From Odontesthes bonariensis (Eukaryota > Chordata > Actinopteri > Atheriniformes > Atherinopsidae), in contig NC_134527.1 of assembly GCF_027942865.1 (NCBI RefSeq), forward strand, positions 4,380,976 to 4,444,975: a stretch of DNA of 64,000 bases, given 5' to 3'. The notes beneath the pieces are model-generated. The model ran no database searches, was not told the DNA's origin, and saw only the letters and a list, made by a program, of their open reading frames with translations. Position numbers and translations under genes: made by a program. Shown piece by piece: positions 21,201 to 37,108 of the stretch; position 1 is the stretch's first letter; each line of letters starts with the position of its first letter.

Positions 21201-24200
21201 CTGTCTGCTGTGGAACAGGAAAAGAAAGCAATCGGCGGATCCACCAAACATGGAGAAGGGTACGGAACTTTTACTCGGCCATTTTCATTTTAAAGTTCTT
21301 CCAGACGGCGGAGTCGACAGAACCAAAGTCATCTGTAAACTCTGCCAAGTTGAATTGTCTTCTCAGCGTAGTAGCTCCAGTCTAAAATATCACTTAAAGG
21401 CAAAACACACAACTGATAGCAGCAAGTCATTCAAGGAAACAGACAGTGGAGCGAGGCTTCTACATAAAAACTACAGAAAGATGCTGATGTTAAAAGTGTG
21501 TTTGCACAACAAATGTTATGGCACTTTCATTCATATGGCAGCACATCTAAAATAAAACTAAATGCTAAAAGCTATACGCTACTTTTGAATTCATTTTTGG
21601 ATTTTGCGTACAAATGCGATTAATCGTGATTAATCAGGGAAATCATGTGATTAATTAGATTAAACATTTCAATCGTTGCCCAGCCCTACTTTTAATACAT
21701 CTCCAAATAACATTAGCACTCTTGTTGTGTGTCAGCTTTTCTTTTGGTTGTCCTCGGTGGCTTATTCTGTGTTGTTCTCGCAGCCTCGGGCCTCTGAGGT
21801 CTCCCCAGACTTATTAGGGCTGAGCAAAAGAGAGAAGAACCGTCTGAAGAGTCAGCGCAGGAAACAGAGGAAGAGAGAAAGATGGCTCCACAGCCGGCAG
21901 GAGAAGGAGCCGGTACTCAGAATTCTGTTTTTACTTTTGCATTTCTCTCAGGAATAGAATATTTTAACTATTCATCTAAAGTTAAGAGAAGTTGTTACAT
22001 GTAAGAGTGGCAGAGGAGCCAGTTTCAGAGGATGGATGGGAGATGTTTTCCACTCTCATGCCAGCAAACCAGATGTGATATCTTCAGATGTTTGCGTGCA
22101 GGCTGGAGGTGAGAGCGCTTCGCCGCTGGACAGTGAGGAGGAGGGCAGGGAGGCCGTGACCTGCGCCGTGTGCCTGGACATCTACTTCAGTCCGTACAGC
22201 TGCCAGCCCTGCGGCCACGTCTTCTGCGAGCCGTGCCTCCGCACGCTCGCCAAGAACCGGCACGCCAGCACCCCCTGCCCTCTGTGCCGCACCCTCATCT
22301 CACACACCAGCTTCCACAGAGGTGAGCGTCCGCCGTCGTTCTTATTTAAAGGGACAGTTCGCCTCTTTTGACTTGAAGCTGTATGACATCCCATATCAGC
22401 AACATCATTTCTGAACATCTTCTTACCCCCTGCTGCGTCCTGTGAGCAGAGTTCCAGCCTCGTTTTGGTGTTGACGAAAGTAGTTCCGGCTAGTTGGCTG
22501 GGGTTTAAAAAATAAAGCGTTTTGCTTCTCAAAACAATATGCGTTCAACAGAGTAATACATTTGCATCACAAAATGGTTCTCCAGGAAAAAGTCAGACCT
22601 CACAATCGCTTGGCCCTATTTTCTCTCCCTTCGTATCACTGCCTGCTGCCGACAGCCGCGCCTGTTACGGTGTTTGCTGCTCGGTCTGCACAGCAGGCAG
22701 TGATATGAAGGGAGAGAAAATAGGGCCAAGCAATTGTGAGGTCTCACTTTTTCCTGGAGAAAGATTTTGTGACACAAATATATTACTCTTTTGAACGCAT
22801 ATTGTTTTGAGAAGCAAAACGCTTTATTTTTTAAACCCCAGCCAACTAGCCGGAACTACTTTCGTCAACACCAAAACGAGGCTGGAACTCTGCTCACAGG
22901 ACGCAGCAGGGGGTAAGAAGATGTTCAGAAATGATGTTGCTGATATGGGATGTCATACAGCTTCATGTCAAAAGAGGCGAACTATCCCTTTAATGAACAG
23001 AAAATGAAGAATTCACAACCGATTGTAATTGACTAAAACTGTCCTCATTCCCCATCAGAGCTCAACCAGACTGCAAAGACTTTCTTCCCCAGAGTCTATG
23101 TCGCTCGCAAGCAGAACTTCCAGAATTCGCTGTGTGCAAAATGGCCTCTACCCAGCTTCCGCAAACACTTCTGGTCCTTTTGGGGTGAGAACCTGCGCCA
23201 GTTATAGGCGTATAAATTATGTTTTTGTCTGTTTCTCTTAAAAAACTCTCAGTCTAGCTTGTTCACAGCGAACATAAGTAGGGTAACTGATAATCAGAGG
23301 TGGGTAGAGTAGCCAAAAGTAGAAGTAAAAAGTCATCCAAATAATTACTTGAGTAAGAGTAAAAAAGTGCTCGGTGAAAAAACTACTCCAGTACTGAGTA
23401 ACTGTTGAGTAACGTCTGATTTATTTGTTAACACAAGCATTCAATCAGACAGACAAAAATACTAAATAATCATCTTTAGGCAAATTAGAGTTCATCCAAT
23501 TGATAAAATAAATTAAAATTAATTAATTAATTACAAAATAGCTTAAATTAAAATAATCCAGGTAAATTCAAATACTTCAATAAAAAATAAAAGAGACTTA
23601 GGAAATGTTTAAAACATGTGTAACCCATATGTAACCTAAAAAACAAACATTCACCTATCCATGGGGGGAAAAACGAGTTTAGGAAACTTAGCGCTACATG
23701 TTTCCTCAAGTTAGATGTTGAGTTTCTGCTGAAATGTGCGTTTGTTTTGGTTGCCACAGAAGACACATAATGTAGCTGCTGTTTCTCACTCTTTGTAAGG
23801 TAAACATGCTTTCAGTATGAGGCCTCGTCTGCGTCTTCATTTCCCACCGTTGGTTCTGACATTTTTCATCTGTTTCTTTGTTTGTTTGCTACGACTGCTA
23901 ATGCTAAAGCTAACCCGTCCCGCCGCTGAGATCGAGTACGGTCACGTGACCCGACTGCACGGCTGCGTCTGATTGGTGGAACACAGTCAGGTGGTAGAGC
24001 CTTTGGCGGAAGTCTCTCTCTCTGTCAGAATAAAACATTAAAATGAGGCGTACGCGGGGGGATAAAAATAATGAGGCGTAGAATACCAAAGAGGTAAGAA
24101 GAAAAGTAACCAGCTCATTGTAGCCTAATGTAGCGGAGTAAGAGGACAGTTTCTGCTGCACACATCTACTCAAGGAAAAGTAAAAAGCATAGAGATTTAA

Positions 24201-24484
24201 AACTACACCTAGAAGTATAATGTTTTTCAAAAACTTACTCGGGTAGATGTAACTCGTTACTACGCACCTCTGGTTGTTGTGCTTCAGAATATCAGAGGAA
24301 CGCAGCGACCGCACGGAGACGCTGGCACTTTGCCCACGGAGGCTTCACACTCGAAGCTCTGAACTTCCACGACATGCGAGGCTGGCTCTTCGACATCGGC
24401 CTGGTCATCGTCTGCGTCCACTCGCTCAACTGGATCCTGGCGCTCCTGCTCCTCTGCATCCTGCTGTACTACTGCTTCTTCTGA
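17374..24484 (+). CDS. rnf180: RING finger protein 180 (E3 ubiquitin ligase), 7 coding exons
   Basis: Coding exons by eye: 17374-17445, 18029-18118, 20203-20916, 21784-21912, 22102-22321, 23059-23184 and 24288-24484. Phases agree at each join and the total is 1548 bases, 515 aa (human 592). The first donor could also be at 17431, in the same phase. The N-terminus has CRRCRKAVA, then [13 protein letters not shown] and [20 protein letters not shown] with a CPCGQ zinc-ligand pair. The middle is variable. A basic patch ([20 protein letters not shown]) precedes a C3HC4 RING ([26 protein letters not shown]). The last exon ends in a leucine-rich membrane segment and YYCFF. RNF180 is a tail-anchored ER E3 ligase; in mouse (as Rines) it is reported to act on monoamine oxidase A, fitting its place beside htr1a. 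The central region is shorter than in human. Confidence 0.93.
17476..17697. mobile_element. TTAA-flanked foldback element, left arm only
   Basis: Starts TTAA then AGGGATAGTTCGCCTC about 30 bases after the first rnf180 coding exon and stops within the element centre. The arm has an internal deletion compared with 22346-22993. Confidence 0.7.
18224..18268. repeat. (AT)n microsatellite
   Basis: About 22 AT units in rnf180 intron 2, preceded by T-rich sequence. Confidence 0.95.
18942..19966 (+). mobile_element. LINE 3' end (L2/Rex-type), split by a hAT-like insertion
   Basis: Before the insertion it reads as the ORF2 C-terminus around [14 protein letters not shown]. After the insertion it continues as KSRLKTHLF, then a stop, then a 3' UTR with 'gtaaagcactttgaatcacc'. 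The two halves join exactly across the duplicated site CACTCAGTG. Confidence 0.75.
19022..19702. mobile_element. hAT-like MITE, family TGTTCGAAACCGCATAC (copy 1)
   Basis: Inverted ends TGTTCGAAACCGCATAC and GTATGCGGTTTCGAACA, flanked by the direct repeat CACTCAGTG (19013-19021 and 19703-19711). Near the left end the ACTACATACT motif repeats many times (about 19035-19130). A second copy is at 49092-49722. No transposase is present. Confidence 0.8.
20946..21688 (+). mobile_element. non-autonomous hAT element with BED ORF (copy 3)
   Basis: Ends TAGGGCTGGGC and GCCCAGCCCTA, flanked by GTTTTAAT / CTTTTAAT (7 of 8 bases equal). It starts about 30 bases after the donor of rnf180 exon 3. It lacks the SINE found in other copies but has about five tandem 33-bp units (GTAAAAGTCTGTTGCTCACA and following) at 21055-21205, where copy 1 has two. 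The BED frame opens upstream of the usual methionine (21166) but probably starts at 21250. Confidence 0.85.
21250..21555 (+). CDS. BED-type zinc-finger ORF of hAT element (copy 3)
   Basis: 101 aa from the conserved [10 protein letters not shown] start. One zinc-ligand neighbour differs (CKLC instead of CKHC), and the four Cys/His ligands remain. It lies in rnf180 intron 3 on the sense strand, so it could be carried in pre-mRNA. Confidence 0.5.
   Translation: MEKGTELLLGHFHFKVLPDGGVDRTKVICKLCQVELSSQRSSSSLKYHLKAKHTTDSSKSFKETDSGARLLHKNYRKMLMLKVCLHNKCYGTFIHMAAHLK
22346..22993. mobile_element. TTAA-flanked foldback element, complete
   Basis: Two inverted arms of roughly 290 bases each start TTAA+AGGGACAGTTCGCCTC and end CTATCCCT+TTAA. 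They enclose a short unique centre with 'acagccgcgcctgttacgg'. The element fills most of rnf180 intron 5 (22322-23058). ORFs in it (for example around [10 protein letters not shown]) recur in other copies because the DNA recurs. TTAA duplications are known from piggyBac and Kolobok transposons; which group applies was not decided. Confidence 0.85.
23295..24272 (-). mobile_element. Tol2-like hAT derivative in rnf180 intron 6
   Basis: Starts CAGAGGTGGGTAGAGTA and ends GTAACTCGTTACTACGCACCTCTG, the Tol2-type end signature. On the minus strand near 23690-23770 there is a possible BED-finger remnant (CGNQNKRTF and STSNLRKH in different frames). No clear 8-bp duplication. Its right end lies 15 bases before the last rnf180 exon. 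Confidence 0.7.
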
Positions 24485-25037
24485 CACGCCGAGGAGGGCG
24501 CAAGGGTTTTATTTCCTGCCTCGATGGTCTGATTTATCTTGGGGAACACTTGGGAAAGAGAGCGAATTTGCACAAAAAAAGTCAACAACATGGGTTCACT
24601 CGACTGTTTTCACTTTCTACAACATCATGCTGCTGTTTTTCTGTGGAATATCTGAGTCGTTTTGTTTTAATATTTACAAAAGCAAATAGATTTCTTTCCC
24701 TTTTAGGCTGAATCAAGTTATTCTGCCACGTTTAGCATTAAAAATTCTATGAACTTTTGAAGGATTCTGCCTAATATCAGGCTTTTATTTGTGAGTTGGA
24801 AAGTGTTCAGCTTTACCAAACAAAGGGGTTATTTGCTGAAAACTCTGGCTACGTCAGCTTAAACGCTAATATTTCAGTTTATATCCTCAGTCTGCTGAGG
24901 GCACTTTATAGTCTAACCCTTACCAGAGGTACTTTATTGCTAAATATTTTGATTTCTCTCTCTTTCTGTAAGCAAATGCTGTTATTTTTTAAATCCCAAC
25001 ACACCCAAAAAAAAAGAAAAGTCAATCAACAATAAGC

Positions 25038-25043
25038 AATAAA
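25038..25043 (+). terminator. poly(A) signal of rnf180
   Basis: AATAAA about 550 bases after the rnf180 stop codon and before the next repeat (25169), the best candidate 3' end. Confidence 0.5.
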
Positions 25044-25168
25044 ACAGCTTTTAAAATCAAGCGCTCCTTCAGTCATTCAGTCCCACTCTTTCTCTTTTTT
25101 TCTTTTTCCAAGCAAACCTACAAAATGGGAAGCTGGAGATGCTGCTGACAGTTTGGTTTTATTCTCAT

Positions 25169-26193
25169 TTAAAGGGACAGTTCGCCTCTTTTGACATGAA
25201 GCTGTATGACATCCCATACTAGCAACATCATTTATGAACATTTTCTTACCCCCTGCTGCGTCCTGTGAGCAGAGTTCCAGCCTCGTTTTGGTGTTGACGA
25301 AAGTACATTATATTATATTACGGTCATTCTGCAGTCGCTTTTATCCAAAGTGACTTACAATAAGTGTGTTCCACATCGGTAGGCAAAAGAACTTCAGGTC
25401 ACAAGAAATCATAAGTGCATTTCCTTCCAAATCCAAACAGCTAAGAGCATAACTAGTGCTGGAGTAAGCGCGGTAAGTTAGGTACCGAGACAAATGGGAA
25501 GACAATTGGCTGAAACTAGTTTCAATGGGGGCTGTTATCACACAGAGAAACTAAACCAGCAGCAAGCTTACTTAGCAGTCAAAATATAGCAAAAAGCAGA
25601 ATGGTACACTAGACAAATGTTACTTACTTATTCTGGATGAATCAAGGAGTTCACAGTCCCTCCAAAAGTTAAAAACACAGAAAGTAGTTCCGGCTAGTTG
25701 GCTGGGGTTTAAAAAATAAAGCGTTTTGCTTCTTAAAACAATATGCGTTCAACAGAGTAATACATTTGCATCACAAAATGGTTCTCCAGGAAGAAGTCAG
25801 ACCTCACAATCGCTTGGCCCTATTTTCTCTCCCTTCGTATCACTGCCTGCTGTGTAGACTGTGCAGCAAACACCATAACAGGTGTGGCTGTCGGCAGCAG
25901 GCAGTGATACGAAGGGAGAGAAAATAGCACCAAGCGATTGTGAGGTCTGACTTTTTCCTGGAGAACGATTTTGTGATGGAAATGTATTACTCTGTTGAAC
26001 GCATATTGTTTTGAGAAGCAAGACGCTTTATTTTTTAAAACCCAGCCAACTAGCCGGACTACCTTCATCAACACCAAAACGAGGCTGGAACTCGGCTCAC
26101 AGGACGCAGCAGGGGGTAAGAAGATGTTCAGAAATGTTGCTGATATGGGATGTCATACAGCTTCATGTCAAAAGAGGCGAACTGTCCCTTTAA
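25169..26193. mobile_element. TTAA-flanked foldback element with a nested insertion
   Basis: TTAA+AGGGACAG at 25169 and CTGTCCCT+TTAA ending 26193. The unique centre is in the opposite orientation to the copy at 22346. The left arm is split by a 374-base insertion (25306-25679). Confidence 0.85.
25306..25679. mobile_element. dispersed retroposon-like repeat, nested
   Basis: Inserted in the foldback element and flanked by the 7-base direct repeat GAAAGTA (25299-25305 and 25680-25686). Its 'cggtcattctgcagtcgc', 'ttatccaaagtgactta' and 'caataagtg' phrases recur at 43176-43360. The class is not determined. Confidence 0.65.
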
Positions 26194-26518
26194 TGAAATG
26201 CACGTGGTCTTTACACATTATTAATCTTTAAGTTTACAGTTTAGTTTAAAGCTTGCACATACGGTGCTGCTTGAAAAACTGATAACAAGCCGGAATACGT
26301 ACGCTGGAGGAGAAAAATATCTGTTTACAGGTGGTTTGTTTTCTCAGGTGAAAGTCTGACTGATGGCTAACTCATAATGAAATGGTCTGTGAATAAAGTC
26401 CTGGTAGCTCAAGAAAAGATGTCCAACACAGTTTTCTTGTTTTTTTCTCCACCTGTACACATACAAAGACCCCAGTGTTGTGCTCAGGTGTCCGATGGGT
26501 GACTTTAGAGTTATAAAA
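26194..26518. other. intergenic, no gene seen
   Basis: No domain or repeat recognised between the foldback element and the LINE fragment. Confidence 0.4.
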
Positions 26519-26812
26519 GTCACAGAATAGATTTTAAAAGCCTGCTGATGGTTTACAATCTGTGATGTGTTCAGAGAATATAAAGCCAGCAGAGCTCTGA
26601 GATCCAAGGACTCAGGTCAGCTGGTCCAGTCCAGAGTCCAGACTAAACATGGAGAAGCAGCATTTAGCTGTTATGCTGCAAACAAGTGGAACAAACTGCC
26701 AGTGGAGATTAAACTTTCACCAAATGGAGACATTTTTAAATCCAGGTTAAAAACATTTCTGTTCTCATGTGTCTATGCATGAAATCTGCACGATATCTTT
26801 GAATTTATCTGG
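26519..26812 (+). pseudogene. LINE ORF2 C-terminus and 3' end (L2/Rex-type)
   Basis: Reads in frame through [20 protein letters not shown] and [20 protein letters not shown] to VYA and a stop. This is the terminal part of a non-LTR retrotransposon ORF2. The reverse transcriptase is not present, so the copy is 5' truncated. Related minus-strand copies are at 16604-17040 and 45643-46290. Confidence 0.75.
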
Positions 26813-27580
26813 ACTGTTGCTTGTTTTTAAATTCACATATTCATACATATTCTTTTATGTATTTTTATTTTTATTTTTTAAACTTTGTTTATTTGACATT
26901 TTAAACTTAACAGCATTGTTGGGACAGAATAAAATTATAAATACAATCAGTAGCAGCAACAATTCTGTCAACCCCTGACCCACCCACAGGCCAACAAAAG
27001 AGAAAATAAAAATAAATAAAAATAATAAAAATTAAAAAATTAAATAAATAAATAAAAAAGGGATAAATTATTAAGAATATTAGTTTAAATAAATAAGTAC
27101 AGATACATAAAAAATATAAGCTTACAGGTTTGTCAGATATTTAAATATCCTCAGTGTCATAAAGAGTTAAGGAGTCAAAATACCTAAAAAAAGGGGTCCC
27201 ATGCAGCATGAAAAATAAATTAGTATTTTTAAACATTAAAAATCCCTTCTGCAATGATGATAAAACCTTTTGTTTTTTACTTTAATAGCAAAGAATCCGG
27301 GGCAAAAACGACCCCCGGTTGAGCTGAAGCCCCTCACCAGACAGCCATTACTGGGACGGTGAAGGGAGTGAGAGATGAACTAGTCCTATGGGGAGAATCC
27401 TGTTGAAATGTAATATGTGAGACATACAGCTGGTCACTAAAAGGCCAGTGACTCATGTCTGAATGAACTGAGGTGACAATATCACTATGCAGAATTTTCT
27501 TTAATTAATTAAAAGCATGTTTTTTGCTTTATTTTGTCTCATGTTAGTGGTTTCTGTTTATTTTCTGCAAACATTAAACG
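26813..27580. other. intergenic, AT-rich
   Basis: No gene recognised; A/T-rich with AAATAAATAA-type simple sequence near 27000-27060. Confidence 0.45.
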
Positions 27581-27589
27581 TGTTTAACC

Positions 27590-33310
<5,721 letters not shown>

Positions 33311-35318
33311 CAGTCTGATGGACACTAACTTCAGCTGTTTCTTTAAGTGGTGTATAATGAGGCTATTTAACTGAATTCCTCATGGGTTTTTTTGTTTGTT
33401 CTTTTTTTAAACAAATATCTAAAATTGTAATCCTGGAATATCTGCTAATTGCTTTGCTGTTTTTCTCTCTCGTTTGGATAAATTGCTTTCTTCAGACTTC
33501 TACAGCTTGTTCAGGTTCAGCATGTTTATGTGTGCACAGTTTCGGACTATTTGGGTTTGGTTTGTTTTCCAGATTTATTTCAACAGAAACTTTGTCTCAG
33601 AGCCAGCAAACACTGGAATAAATTCCAGCTGGTATTGAGTGAAATTAAGCATATATATATATCTATATATATATCGCTGCTGTTTTACAACTGGCGGCAT
33701 CGTTCAGGTTCAGTTGAGTTGAGCTTTACAGACACAGGCAGAACTCAGATCTCACTAAATGTACATGTTGAGGCTATGCACAGGCATCTCCAGTTATCAG
33801 CTGTCTCACTGCTTGTTTCATGCCTCACCTGAGCGACTCTTAGTGGAGACTCACTGATCTCTGCTCACCTGTGTGATATGACCACCACTTAGACAAAGCA
33901 AGTCATCTACGGTATTAAGGTATTATGGCTGCTTGATTTAGAGCATTTCTCCTACTCTAGATTAAAAAGAATTTAGAATTTACTCAGCAGTGTGTGTATA
34001 AAATAAACCCAGAAATAGAAAATAAGTGTTTCTACGTCAGCTTTTTGTTTTTTTTTGCTTTGATGTTGTTGGTATAACACCATTAATGTGGGTCGGTTAG
34101 CCTGTCCAGTACAAAGAGTTCTTACTTAAGAATTGGATAGATCGAGTTTGGACAGATCGTGGTTTCTAATCGCTTTTGGTAACTTTCTGAACTCTTTGCG
34201 GTTCCAGTTGGTCCTTAAAAACTTATCGGTTATATGGATATTGGATGGATATCACTGACATTACTAACCTCGGCTTTATCATCTTCCAAAACCTTCTATT
34301 GCATAGAATAAGACCGCGGTTCAGTATGGTTACTGTGACCCTTTATCCACTGAGTGTAAATGAATGTAGCCGGGGCAGAATAGGAAGTTTAGCTCTGGGC
34401 CGCTCTTGGTCGTGTTGGTGATGTTGTTGATGCTTTAGCTTTGCTTATCTGCTTGAAAACACAGAAGTCAGGGTGGACAAAGATCTGCTTTAACTAAACG
34501 TTAGATAAGGAAGGTTGTTTCAGTGCTTTTCACCTAGGCTTGTCTTTGTTTATTGTTTTTTGGTGCTTCATCCTCTGTATGTTCTGGGCCCCGGGGCTCG
34601 AGCAAACCTTTAGACTTTAGCCTATGCGCTGATAGCTTCTTGGAGTATTGCACGTCTGTCCATCTGCACTGAAAACACACCCATCCGTGGGGGCTTTGAG
34701 TGATGCAGTGATAGAAACTGGCCCTAATCCAGTTGTTTTCTTCTCAATATTATTCCGCAGTTTAAGTAAACAGCCTAAGCTCTGAAAGTCGCCGCATCCG
34801 AGGAAGATGCGTTTCCGCGATGAAGGCAGAACCGTTAGCCAGCTTGTTGTCATATACGCAGCAACACGGCATGGCTTGTTTGTGGCTAATGCATTATAAC
34901 TACCGTAAACTACTTAGGCCTCTTTTCACCCGTACAGTTTTAGGGGCAGGGTGCACTTTTGCTTGCCTTTAATACTCAATGCAATGTCATGGAATCAAGG
35001 TTTCAAACATGGTCTAAAGGTCCTGAACTGAAGAACAACGATGTAAAATGTCTAACTCCACAATACAGAACAACACAGTTCAGTCTTTTTAAGACGTAAT
35101 TTTTGAACACGTATTCGAGCGTCTACATCTGCATTGCTCAGAGTTTAATAGTTACTTTTTTAGGGTCTAACAGTCCCTCACGGCACATAAATCTCCTTAT
35201 TCTGACTTACTGGCTGACGAGTGCTATTTTCTCACCGTGCCCCCCAGATTTTCACATTTTACCACAACAGAAGCAGTCAAAGTATGAAGAGTTCTGAGAA
35301 TTGATATAATACAAGAAC
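33311..35318. other. rgs7bp 3' UTR and intergenic DNA
   Basis: No other gene recognised. AATAAA at 34002-34007 is a candidate rgs7bp poly(A) signal, about 690 bases after the stop. A short TA-rich run lies near 33652-33673. Confidence 0.45.
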
Positions 35319-35964
35319 TAGGGCTGGGCGAGTGAACTCGTTATTATCGCGTTAACTTGTTTAATTATTTAACGCCGATAAATATTTTATCGCGCATTAA
35401 CGCAGGTTTTATTATTGTAAAAGTCTGTTGAATGCATCACATTCACACAGTTACAGCAAACACCACGAAGCATGGAGTAATAAAACAAAGATAAACTAGC
35501 AGCTAACATCACCGCTACAGGTGTGAAGCTCACGGAGCTAACCGGCGCTACTTCCTGTTTTACTTGTTTCAACATAAAAGCACATATTTCAAAATAAATT
35601 TAAAAAAAAACCATTTACAGCCAAGTTGAATTGTCTTCTCAGCGTAGTAGTTCCAGTCTAAAATATCACTTAAAGGCAAAACACACATCTGATAGCAGCA
35701 AGTCATTCAAGGAAACAGACAGTGGAGCGAGGCTTCTACATAAAAACTACAGAAAGATGCTGATGTTAAAAGTGTGTTTGCACAACAAATGTTATGGCAC
35801 TTTCATTCATATGGCAGCACATTTAAAATAAAACTAAATGCTAAAAGCTATACACTACTTTTGGATTCATTTTTGGATTTTGCGTACAAATGCGATTAAT
35901 CGCGATTAATTTGGGAAATCATGTGATTAATTAAATTTTAAATTGTAATCATTGCCCAGCCCTA
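35319..35964 (+). mobile_element. non-autonomous hAT element (copy 5), perfect target duplication
   Basis: Ends TAGGGCTGGGC and GCCCAGCCCTA, flanked by ACAAGAAC on both sides (35311-35318, 35965-35972). This is the clearest evidence that the family is hAT. The 5' part of the BED ORF is replaced by unrelated sequence (about 35425-35615), and the frame resumes at [12 protein letters not shown], so the first Cys pair of the finger is lost. Confidence 0.9.
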
Positions 35965-35972
35965 ACAAGAAC

Positions 35973-37108
35973 ACTTCTCACGCTCCATTGTCGTAAAAAC
36001 AATTCAATCGATTGTTCTAATTTTAAAAAAACCTTCCTTACTCATTTTTACTGGCATATTGTCGCTCTAACAGTGTCCTCAGTGTGTTCATCGCCCCGCA
36101 GTCTTCCCTCCCAAAACGACCACATTTTTCAGCAGATGTTCCACATACTTTGAAAGGCACACATACCAAAAACACCCAAATATTAAATCTACTTGTGTGG
36201 TTCTTCATCTCAAACAGTTCAGCCGTTGTCACATTGAATGTAGGTGCATAGTGGCTTGTAAATAAGTGTCTGTGCCCTTGTTTGTTCCTTCAGTGTAACG
36301 TGATGATGTTTGAACTTTCGTTTGATTTGGCACGTGTACGACTCGGCGTACGTGTCCTGCAACGTAGAAAAACACGGCTTAACTCATGTACAGCCTCGGG
36401 AATTTTATAACACCAATAAAGTTTTCTATAAAATGTGTTTTTTGTGTGTGTGTTTCTCGGTGTGTTGCAACCGTACAAGTCATTCAAACGATGGGAGGAT
36501 TGCGTAAACTCCCAGATTGTGAAAATGTTTAATGGAAGCGAGGAAAGGTCCTCTCCACTCTGCAACTTTAGCTGTCAGGTTCCAAACACAGAACATCTGG
36601 TTTACATCTCAGCAGCTGGGAAACTCCAGAGCTCTTCCCGTAACAACGAGGAACAAAAAGGTTATGAAAGAAATTTATGTATTTTGTGGTGTTATTATTG
36701 GGTTTTTGGACACTGATTGGTCCATTTGAGCTCATAAGAAAGATGATACCCAGGAGAATCGCAGTGGAGTTAATAACCCTGCAGTCAACTCAAACCTCAG
36801 AGTCAGATCTGCCTGCAGTGCACAAACCACAGACTCCTCTTCTGCTCTGCTCAGCTGTATCCAGTTAGTTTTTGTTCATATACCTGTGGAGGAGGACTTC
36901 ATTAGGTGTGGTGAGTCAGATTTAACATTTTAAATGTATCTTCTTTCTTTCTTCTTATCGTTAAATGCAAATATTACAGCTGAACCACTTTGCGTGTGAA
37001 TTGTCCCTCAACGGATCGTCGTTCCGAATGAATAATCGGGGATTGTTGTTGATGGTGGTTGGTTAAAATGATTTTCAGAGAAGGTTTGAGACAGTTGGAG
37101 CTCCCACG
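35973..37108. other. intergenic between rgs7bp and c6
   Basis: No gene recognised. AATAAA at 36416-36421 could be a distal rgs7bp poly(A) signal. The last few hundred bases should contain the c6 promoter and 5' UTR, but no TATA box or factor site could be supported. Confidence 0.4.

Noticed and set aside
22182-22532. 116-aa minus-strand ORF over the rnf180 RING exon and intron.
   Set aside because: Half is antisense to the RING exon and half is foldback-element sequence.
22346-22993. Idea that intron-filling elements created the introns (introner-type gain).
   Set aside because: The same intron positions are expected in human RNF180, RGS7BP and C6, so the introns predate the elements.
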